Part shown: in pieces, positions 11,495 through 19,312 of the stretch | How positions within the stretch are numbered: position 1 is the stretch's first letter | Layout: every line of letters starts with the position of its first letter | Assembly (NCBI GenBank): GCA_024195585.1 | Contig: SWBL01000321.1 | Coordinates: 1 to 59,433, forward strand | Direction: 5' to 3' | DNA from: Aureobasidium sp. EXF-3400 | Taxonomy: Eukaryota; Ascomycota; Dothideomycetes; Dothideales; Saccotheciaceae | DNA: 59,433 nt | The notes under the pieces: model-generated | The model's database searches: none | The model's input: only the letters and a program-made list of their open reading frames with translations | What the model was told of the DNA's origin: nothing | Made by a program: the position numbers and the translations under genes

Positions 11495-12523
11495 ATGGAC
11501 AACCTCCCTACTGAGATGGTGGCCCTTATCGGTCTCTTCGCCGGCGCTGAGGGTCTGCCCGCGCTGCGCTCCACAGGGCGTCTCGCGAAGAATGCTACTA
11601 TCCTTCACTTCGCCAAGATCTGTTACGAGACCATGCGCATCTCTTTCACACTCGAGTCCCTTGAAAAGCTGTGTCTCGCAGTCGTTCATCCAAGATACGG
11701 CCCTTGCATCGAAGAAATCACCTTCATCATCACCGGCACCGAACAGCTTACACCCGCACTATTCGCCAAATCGTGGTTCATCCTGAACGCGCTGGCAGCA
11801 CGCCAACAGCGCGTCAACATCAAGGTCTGTGTCTCTGCAATCGGAATCGCAGACACTGCCTTCATCGAGGCCAACATCTATCGTATCCTGCTGCAACTCG
11901 TGCGTGACAGCTCCTTGAAGACCTGTGTGGGAGCTACTATCGTCCTCGACCTTCCCTCTCCCCCAAAGGACCCTCGAGACGCGCCTGCCAGAAGTATGCT
12001 GTTCAACAGCTTGGCCATCCTCGCTATCAAGGAGGATTTGCACATGACATTTGCAGACCATCATGAATCTGCTACCGTACTCTACGACACGGCTCAGAGA
12101 ACCCTTACGCTTACCAACCTTGCTGTCAAGCACCTCAGCGAACTCAAACATCTGTTCTCCGGACTCCACATTCGTAAGCTTGTCATCAGAAACTCCGAGC
12201 TAGACACCACAACCCTTAACAGGCTGTGCTCTGTGCACCAAACCACTCTCAACACTGTTCGCATCAGTAACGTCAGCCTTTGGGATTGCTGGTCTATGGG
12301 CGACATCGTGCCTACTTCGTGGAAGCACGGATTGGAGAGGCTCACAAATCTTCCTGCCCTGACTTCCTGTACCTTGTCGGACCTTCGTATGGAGAATTTG
12401 GTACCCTTGTGGGACGACACTCGTGATCAGAAGGACCCAGTACAGATCTCAAGCTTCTTCGCCAGCGGCATCGTCACCGTCAATCACAGGCTGGAGCTCT
12501 TGATTACTGCCACCCAGTGGTGA
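11495..12523 (+). CDS. F-box-like protein 2
   Basis: Single exon, 342 residues, starting MDNLPTEMVALIG, a short fungal F-box start (residues 1-40), followed by LPALRSTGRLAKNAT. The middle has RYGPCIEEITFIITG, and the C-terminal half has leucine-rich strands (IRKLVIRNSELDT, LNTVRISNVSLWDC). By family knowledge it would act as a substrate receptor of an SCF ubiquitin ligase, but the F-box is divergent. It is the best intact template for the decayed copies at 13584 and 15380, which align with it in order over most of their length. No signal or membrane segments are seen. Confidence 0.65.
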   Translation: MDNLPTEMVALIGLFAGAEGLPALRSTGRLAKNATILHFAKICYETMRISFTLESLEKLCLAVVHPRYGPCIEEITFIITGTEQLTPALFAKSWFILNALAARQQRVNIKVCVSAIGIADTAFIEANIYRILLQLVRDSSLKTCVGATIVLDLPSPPKDPRDAPARSMLFNSLAILAIKEDLHMTFADHHESATVLYDTAQRTLTLTNLAVKHLSELKHLFSGLHIRKLVIRNSELDTTTLNRLCSVHQTTLNTVRISNVSLWDCWSMGDIVPTSWKHGLERLTNLPALTSCTLSDLRMENLVPLWDDTRDQKDPVQISSFFASGIVTVNHRLELLITATQW

Positions 12524-13583
12524 ACCAAAGTAGGTTGCCGTCGAATTGATTGAACAGCCACTTCCCAAAGCAACAAGCTGACTGAATGTGTGCAGCATCA
12601 GAATCATGACGCAAGCTGTTCCATCGAGAGCGTTCGAAGGAACTCCTGATTCTATCGCCCTTTGAGCTGGTATACAACGATTCAGCCGCTTCGACGTTCT
12701 CAAACCTCCAAACTTTCATTCAACTCGAGCAGACCTCCACTTCGATTTCATATCGCAGATTCTGCTAGCTCTTAGTGCAGCGTCAACGTTCGATCTTTCC
12801 GCGCCCAATAGTTCTTCTTTCTAAGTCTTCTTGCTCGCTTCCGTTCCAGGCATTTTGAGCTTCTTCTGGTGACCAGTCCAGTTGCATACACTTCCAAGGA
12901 ACAACAAATCTGATTAGCTTCTTTCAGTTATCGGGCAGGGGCTCAAATATCTGCTTTGGACTCTCTATACCTTTATCTTTCGTTTGGTGCAGGGTGGCGC
13001 CGGTCTCTCTCTTTGGTTACTTCTCCTAGGTTGCTCGTCTCAATCAGTTTACGCGGTCTTGCAGTTTGTGACGGGTATGTGGACTTTGGTCGGCCCTTAT
13101 CTCTTTTGTCTCGTCCTTCTTTCGGCAGAGCATAGCTAGCAACAAATCCACGTTATCCCTACACGGACTGATGCATGTTCAGAGCTTCTTTGTGAGGACA
13201 TTGTTATCGTGAGCGATAGCTGGCAAATTCTGATCGCCCTCGTTTAATAGTGAATCAAGAATCACATCATCTTCCAACTAGATGTGTATTTTGTGTATGT
13301 ATGACGCCGAGTGTTATGTTTCGAGAAAAAAGTCCTTGAACAGCTGTCTATATCAGGACTTTCATGTTCTCATCCCGTTGACACGCGCAGGTGCTTCTTC
13401 ATCTCATCCTGCATTGGTTCTTTAATCCCGATCATCCAGTATACAAATCTTTTACATAAAAATCCGATCTAGAGAACGAGAAGGTCTATGTACAGATAGA
13501 AATCTGTTTCATCATTCTAGCGTTCCGACCCTAGACCAATAGCTGCAGCATGGCTCTCCTTCGTCCAAGGATCATCACTCATA
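12524..13583. other. Intergenic, no intact gene
   Basis: About 1.06 kb rich in stops in all frames and CT-rich in places (12950-13060). No recognisable protein was found. Given the relics on either side, it may be further decayed F-box sequence, but I could not align any of it. Confidence 0.4.
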
Positions 13584-13811
13584 TTGACTACTTCTTATGG
13601 ACTGCCTACCCTTCGCCTCGCCAACCACTTGACCAACGATGCAACAGTAACCCACTTCACAACGCGGTACGTTGGAGAGATGACGACCTCTGTCAGTCAA
13701 GATGCCATTGACAAGCTCCATACCGCTGGTCACGGCCCTGTCTCTGGTCTTACCATCAGGGGAATTTCCTGTCAGAGCAATGAAATCGTGAGTGTGGCCC
13801 ACCACAACTGA
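13584..13811 (+). pseudogene. F-box-like relic A (fragment)
   Basis: A 75-codon open stretch without an ATG at its start. It aligns in order with residues of about 20-80 of the F-box-like protein at 11495. GLPTLRL matches GLPALRS, DATVTHF matches NATILHF, SQDAIDKL matches LESLEKL, and GPVSGLTIRGI matches GPCIEEITFII. It then runs into a stop at 13809-13811. The F-box start and the whole leucine-rich part are missing. I read it as a truncated paralogue on the same strand as the two intact genes. The similarity is seen within the window; the pseudogene status is inference. Confidence 0.5.
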
Positions 13812-15080
13812 CTACGTACGGCGATTAAGGCTAGAGGCAGAAGGCTGGATACTATACAAGAAGAACCAGACACTGACGACGTGCTGCTAGCGGCACAACT
13901 TCAAAGAGCTCAGAAAAAGCTACCACCACATGTCAGCATCACTTTTGAGGCGCGAGAATACCGGATCACAAGGATCATAGACGACCGTGACTTGAGATAT
14001 AGAAATGACAAATGGACCAAGATCACTCCAGCAGGCATCTCGGCTTTCTACAGCGCGGACTTGATACGAACTGTCGAGCTGTGTGTCAGATTTGAGCTGA
14101 AAGATCGACCGTCACCTCAGGCAGCTTTAGCGCAAATCGAACAGTTCATGCCTGAACATGCTGATCAGATGGACCGATGGGGAACTCTCAGCTGGATCAA
14201 AGCCGAGCATGCCAGGACGCCTGGAGCAAAAGATGACGATGACAGGGGTGAGGCTGATGATGAGAACGAGGAGGACGAGGAGGATGCCACTCTTGAAATC
14301 AGCACTGCTGTGGGCGAGAAGAGGAAACCATCTGGCGGAGCGAAACCACCGGCCAAGCGCCGTAGATACACTGGAGCCTTACAACGGAGACTCGAGCTCG
14401 TGGCAACACAAATGAAGTCTGGAGCCAGGATAGGCAGAGTAAAAGCAGTAGATCACCAATTCGTCCTCGCGAACAAGCACAAGTTGATTTACCCGAACAC
14501 TAAGCTCTTCGACCCGAAGGAGTTCTTCGAACATGCGGATCCAGGTGTCATCGAGTTGGAGCGTGACGCTGTTTCTGTTGATGCTGATGGCGAAGCTGGA
14601 GTTGACGGTGATGCTGGTGCTGAATCTGCAACGCGATCGAAACCGCGAGTTCGGGCAGAGTCTGAAGGTCTAGCCCCACGTGCATCTCGAAAATCGCTTG
14701 CGAGTAGACCCAAATCTGCTCCACCCAAACTCAACGGCACTGGCGAGGCTCGAGGGTCATACTATTTCACCGCCGGTGACAAAGCAGTACTGGAGACCGA
14801 CCAGGCCCGTTATCAAGCTGCCATCAATCACTGGAACTCTAAGTGGCCAGACCCGAAAACCATATCCTCTAACAATTGGGAACTGGAGCAAGCGAGATTC
14901 GCTTTCAATAGTAAGAAAGCGACCAATGTCTCCGAAAAAAACTACTGGATGAGTCGGAGTATCCAGGCACAGAGTTTCGCGGAAGGCAAATACAAATCCG
15001 GTAGAGACAGTGATCTTCATATCAAACTTGCACTCCAGACTTGGAAGAAGGGGCTTGATGGCGAGGAAGGATTTGCATAA
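13812..15080 (+). CDS. Acidic/basic protein of unknown function, 5' end not found
   Basis: An uninterrupted frame of 422 codons follows a stop at 13809-13811 but has no ATG near its beginning. It is either the last exon of a gene whose first exons I cannot find, or a truncated gene. The first 100 residues end in CVRFELKDRPSPQAAL, which resembles the C-terminal end of a protein-kinase domain (subdomain XI, with the conserved Arg). No ATP-binding or catalytic loop is visible upstream. A highly acidic stretch (DDENEEDEEDATLE) is followed by a basic one (KPPAKRRRY), probably a nuclear localisation signal. The C-terminal 110 residues, from GSYYFTAGDKAV, are Trp-rich (NHWNSKWPD) and look folded. 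Function unknown. Confidence 0.5.
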   Translation, partial: LRTAIKARGRRLDTIQEEPDTDDVLLAAQLQRAQKKLPPHVSITFEAREYRITRIIDDRDLRYRNDKWTKITPAGISAFYSADLIRTVELCVRFELKDRPSPQAALAQIEQFMPEHADQMDRWGTLSWIKAEHARTPGAKDDDDRGEADDENEEDEEDATLEISTAVGEKRKPSGGAKPPAKRRRYTGALQRRLELVATQMKSGARIGRVKAVDHQFVLANKHKLIYPNTKLFDPKEFFEHADPGVIELERDAVSVDADGEAGVDGDAGAESATRSKPRVRAESEGLAPRASRKSLASRPKSAPPKLNGTGEARGSYYFTAGDKAVLETDQARYQAAINHWNSKWPDPKTISSNNWELEQARFAFNSKKATNVSEKNYWMSRSIQAQSFAEGKYKSGRDSDLHIKLALQTWKKGLDGEEGFA

Positions 15081-15379
15081 ATCGATCATGGTGGAGACAA
15101 GCTTGCAGGTAAACAATCGATGTATTAATGTATTACGAATAGCACTGATGTGCTTTGCCCATTATATGTTCCTGCAATACATGTTGTCAGTTGCTGATTG
15201 CTATAAAAGCAGTGGCATCTTGATCTATAACCAGTCTTGTTATCTTTCCAAAACATCTTCTCTCACGATGGCCTCCAATCCTTCTTGAACTTCCGATGAC
15301 GTATCCGCTACGATAACGAACCGCTTCATAACCATGCTCTCTCGCCAGGAGATCTTCTTGAGCGACGGTCGCAACTGGG
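15081..15379. other. Intergenic with orphan TATA box and six-codon ORF
   Basis: TATAAAA at 15202-15208 is followed by an ATG at 15268 that opens MASNPS and stops at 15286-15288. MASNPS resembles MAPNPS, the start of F-box-like protein 1. This could be the promoter and beginning of another decayed copy; the evidence is thin. Confidence 0.25.
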
Positions 15380-16181
15380 CTAAGATCTACGGAGTTGAGA
15401 GAGCTGGTAAGAAGACAGCAAACTCTGCTCCGATCGCTGGATCATGCCGCACAGAATGGAACGCCATCTACATCGTGATTTGGAATAGGGCAACATAAGA
15501 ATATCGACGTCTTCCAAGATGACCTTTGTCACATTGCCAGTCAGTGCGTTTAGGCTGGTCAGGTCCAGGGTTGAGTGGTAGATGCGAAAATCTTTGACAA
15601 CAATTGCATCGGACCGCATGATCCATGGTATGATCCAAAGACAAGAGTACATCATTGGCGTGTAACAATGTCAGACGTCCATTCTCAGCATCCCACATGA
15701 GCGTTTGTTTTTTCCGGGGAGTAGCAATGCTGTGGTCGAATTCGATTCTGTAAGGCCTTGCGAAGAACTTGACATCCTCAGACTCCGAGCCAGTTCGGAA
15801 GTTATAACACTCAGTGATAACGATGTAACGAATACATCCTTCAAGATTTTATATCTCTTGTGCTAAACTTGAGCGGAGCTTGTCGTAGCGTCCCACGTAC
15901 TCGTTGGAGATCCTAACTTTGACTGGTCTGCTTGATTCGCAGGTGCTCCTGATCTTCGCCAGCAGCGTCCAAAACGTCAGCCAATGTCGACTGGATGGAA
16001 GTTCGTATTTGCAGGGATCAAACACAATGGTATTGATCTTTGCACCAAACGTCTTGTCTTCCAGCAGTCTGATCGTTTTCTCCAGGTCTGCTATATGGAT
16101 GGCTGTTGACTCAGAACACAAGTTTATATGACTTCCTGCGAAGCTGAGAGTGGAATTGAGCAAGTTTATGTCTTGTAACAT
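15380..16181 (-). pseudogene. F-box-like relic B (nonsense and frameshift)
   Basis: Read on the minus strand, this aligns over about 220 residues with the intact F-box-like protein at 11495. STLSFAGSHINL matches ATILHFAKICYE, IADLEKTIRLL matches LESLEKLCLAV, and WDAENGRLTLL matches YDTAQRTLTLT. FRIYHSTLDLTSLNAL matches LVIRNSELDTTTLNRL. An in-frame TAA at 15849-15851 interrupts it at a point where the homology continues on both sides in the same frame. Further on, around 15610-15650, the homology jumps to another frame, so there is also an indel. The F-box start is absent. Two independent lesions make decay the best reading; it lies opposite in strand to its relatives. Confidence 0.65.
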
Positions 16182-16338
16182 TGCGCAAATTCCACTTCAG
16201 CTTTTTTTCAAACCTAGGAAAACTCGGAAAGCCATGATCTAGCGAGCTCGGGATGCCAGAATCAATCTGTATATACGATACCTCCGTCATTTACCAACTT
16301 CGCACCTCTTGCGCCCAGACGCCTTACTCCAGATACCC

Positions 16339-17185
16339 TTATGCCCAGACAGGATCTTTCCTGGGTGCCTCCCAAACCTCATCCTTCTCCTTCGGCCACA
16401 CAATATCAGTCGGCCGTGTATCCATGATCCTCGGTGCTTCCTGCAAAAGATGATTTGCTATCCGAGAACTGTTAACATCATCAGCGTCAACCTTTGGAAC
16501 CAGAATCCCCTGCACCAGACTATCCTCATGAATCTGAACATGGTCAAATCGAGCACGTCTCCTCTCATGAAGCTGTTTTCGCACAAACTTCTTCTCCATC
16601 TCTGTGCTTGCACCTTCCATAGATGCTGTTCGGTACATATACTCGAAAGTACCAAAGAGATATTCCAAAGCCTTTGGAACTTCTCTTTTCTCCTCGACCA
16701 GGCTTCATGGAAAGAAGACTGCAAATCTGAAGTTTTCGACTCGAGGAAAGTCGGTTACTAGGGGGAATAACAACCCGTCTACCCACAATCTTTCTGCTGC
16801 TAAAGGTGAAATCGCCATTCACGAATAGAGTAACAAGAAGATCACTTTCCGCCAAGCGAGGGTCAAGTTTTGCTTCAGCGTCGCGAGAAGCAAGGACATC
16901 GACGAACTTGCAAGTTGCGGTCCAGCAAATTCCAGAGAAAGGATCCTGATAGAATGCGTCGCGACAGAGAAGCTCTTGTTCGCGGTTGAAGCGATCTTGA
17001 GCATATCTCATTTTCGCCTGCTCGTCGCGATGTTGATATCTGGCGCGAGTTTTTTTCTCGGATGCGTAGGCTTTCCTTTGTTCTTCTGGAAGTGTGTTGG
17101 TTACCAGTGCGTTACTTACGCTCAGGCTATCATGACGGCTTCCTAATGGTAAAATCGGAGTGGCGAAGTTGAAGATTGCAGTATG
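16339..17185 (-). pseudogene. Probably broken gene of unknown function with basic N-terminal repeats
   Basis: I do not recognise the family. From the upstream stop at 17186 the frame runs through a Lys/Arg/Tyr-rich segment (KTRARYQHRDEQAKMRYAQ), then DPFSGICWTATCKFVDVLAS and VTLFVNGDFTFSSRK. At a run of five C near 16760 the sensible frame shifts by one base. After the shift it reads VTDFPRVENFRFAVFFP, meets a TGA near 16708, then continues without change of frame as SLVEEKREVPKALEYL to the end at 16339. One indel plus one nonsense codon suggest a pseudogene. An intron covering both lesions is the alternative, but I found no good donor/acceptor pair. The 5' end is unclear; an ATG at 17358 could start a spliced leader exon. 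The basic segment resembles the repeats of its neighbour at 17856. Confidence 0.45.
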
Positions 17186-17855
17186 TCACGTAAGCTGTCT
17201 GCTGCTGGACGACAACTCTGCGATGGATCATGAGCATCGCGATCGCTGAAGGTAGATGAGCTCTGTTTGTGCTGGACTGGTGAGGAACAAAATAGAGAAT
17301 TGGCCAAGGGACAAGCCCAGGTGACGCGCTTCGAAGATTTTGTGGTTGCAAAAGCCATGGGGTCAACTTTCACAAGGATGCAAAAGTTGGAGATGTTGCT
17401 AATGGGTCTCGATGTTTGGAAGTTGCTTTCGAAGGATGTTGCAAGAATATGAATTTCGTTCGAGCGTGCGTGGATATAAGATAGGGAGACCAGCTTCCGC
17501 TGACTCAACACGGCTGTATGACTCCAATGTCTTCTTCCGCAACGACAACAATCCTGCGCTTCAGTACGAGACACCGTATAGTCAGCAAGTGACCTACATC
17601 TGGGAGGTGCACCATTCTCGAATGAAATTGCGCGGCATTCTTCGAGGCGTCGTTCAGAAGCAATCGCTATACCGACGTCGCTACCAATTCCAAGACCTGC
17701 CATTATGAGATGTTGTGATAGCCTGAAATCGGCTTACAGATTTCCGCGTCTTGGGGATGCTTCTTGCAGGACACTCAATATATCTTGACCACTTTCTCGA
17801 GATAGTCTACAGGACGTTGGTTCCCCAAACACGCACGGCTGCATGCTCGTCGCAA
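17186..17855. other. Region between two damaged minus-strand genes
   Basis: A 561-nt minus-strand open frame (17143-17703) overlaps this region but has no recognisable domain. Its part from the ATG at 17358 (MAFATTKSSKR) might encode the start of the gene below it. Otherwise nothing is seen. Confidence 0.3.
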
Positions 17856-18710
17856 CTATGGTCCATCCTTCGATTTCGAGCCCTCCAGCCTCTTCTGTCT
17901 CGCAATTTGTCGAAGTGACTTGACGCGGTCGCTTATCGATTCCTTTTTCTTTGTAAGACGAGCGACTCGCTCCCTGTCAATCATAGCTTCTTCCTCTGCA
18001 AGACACTTTTTGTTCTCATCAAGTAGTCTCTTGTGCTCGGCCTTCTCGGCAAGATGTTTGAATCGTTCGGCCTTCGCCTCGGCGCGCTCAGCTTTCTCTT
18101 CTTCGCTGCGGGCATTCTCTTTCTCAGCTCGATACTGGGATTGCCTTGTGAGGATGGCTTCCTTATGCTTTTGGTAGTACTTTGCATTGGCTATCTGGAG
18201 CCGTTCAGGGTTAAGAGCACGGTACTGCCTTTGATATTCTCGAATCGCGTCCCTGTTCTCCTGGTCTCATTTTCGCTTCCTTTCCTTGATTGTATCTGCA
18301 TTGTCGGCGCGATATTTTCTTTGACGAGCAAGGATGACTTCTCTGTGTTTCTGGTAGAAGCGATCGCGGGCTGCTTTGCGGGCCTCTGGCTTATCGGTGT
18401 AATATGATTTGAGACGATCTTTGTTGTTTTGGTAGTAATTTCTCATGTATTCTTCACGAACTCCTGGGTGCCTGACGCGATATTGCTTTTGGCAACGCAA
18501 CGCGGCTTCTTTATTCTTCTCATAATATGATTTATAATAGTCTGCTCGTTCAGAAACAAGCAATTTTCGAGACGGCTGTGAGGGTTTCTCTTCGGCCAGA
18601 CGACAGCCCGGGGATGAAAAGTGTCGTGGGAGCAAACAATTAGAGAAAGCAGATGCAAATTGGAGCGGACGATAGATGACCGATTGAACACCACGAGGAG
18701 CGGCTAACAT
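17856..18710 (-). pseudogene. Predicted mitochondrial Tyr/Arg-rich repeat protein with in-frame TGA
   Basis: One frame, 285 codons from the ATG at 18710 to a TAG at 17856-17858, broken once by TGA at 18267-18269. Before the TGA there is a presequence-like start (MLAAPRGVQSVIYRPLQF, Arg-rich with no acid residue for 40 positions), then tandem basic repeats built on YYxKxKE and YR: YYEKNKEAALRCQKQYR, YYQNNKDRLKSYY, FYQKHREVILARQRKYR. The same repeat type resumes in the same frame after the TGA (AIREYQRQYRALNPERL, YYQKHKEAILTRQSQYR), then a charged helix rich in Glu, Ala and Lys. The stop is therefore a point lesion (from CGA or TGG), a sequence error, or a readthrough site. No intron borders surround it. 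An alternative start lies at 18746. Function unknown. Confidence 0.55.
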
Positions 18711-19312
18711 GGTTTGTCCCCTGGGTAGGACCACATCTGAGGTCACCTAAGTTATGTGGAACAAGCAGAGAACAACTCCAGCTTGATTGATTGTGTACAA
18801 GGATATTGGGAAGAGATGCCGGTCAAGTTGACAGATTGATACTCGGCAGAGTGACGCCAAGGCGGGACTTGACAAGGAGAAGCCGAACGCTCTTTCCCGA
18901 TCCCACCCACCGAGTGCCTTCCTCGTCTCGTGTCAAATTGCACCGAGTTCGTGCCCCTGTGCCCTCGGGCCCAATGATGTAAGGACAGGAAATTTTTAGG
19001 CCAACGCTCTTCGCTGCCAAACTTGGTTCAAATGTGGGTATGGTAGTAGGTATTTCTCTTGTCTCTTGCCGCATCCTTGGCAGGCGGCCTGCAAGCCTTC
19101 CTTCGCGCAGATTCGTGGCGGCATCCATCGCCCTCCTAACGTCCTTCCCTGTTCAAGTTCCCCTGCTAATCATACTCAGCGATATTTTTCCGCAGTTCCT
19201 GGGACCCTTGAAGTCTAAGTATTCTTCGCAATCTCGCGGTGACGACAGGCCTACATGAGCAGGTAGCAGCTCGATTCTTACTGGTCAGCGGCATCTCCGG
19301 ATCGTCCGCGTC
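18711..19312. other. Intergenic, divergent promoter
   Basis: About 600 bp between the repeat-protein gene (-) and the GT90 gene (+). No coding signal and no clear TATA box. Confidence 0.5.

Noticed and set aside
17143..17703. 186-codon minus-strand open frame near the damaged genes
   Set aside because: No coherent domain. Only the part from the ATG at 17358 could be a leader exon, which I could not join by good splice sites.
15380..18710. Repeat-induced point mutation as cause of the lesions
   Set aside because: The lesions include single-base indels, and the stop codons do not fit a consistent CpA to TpA pattern. No strong AT shift is visible.
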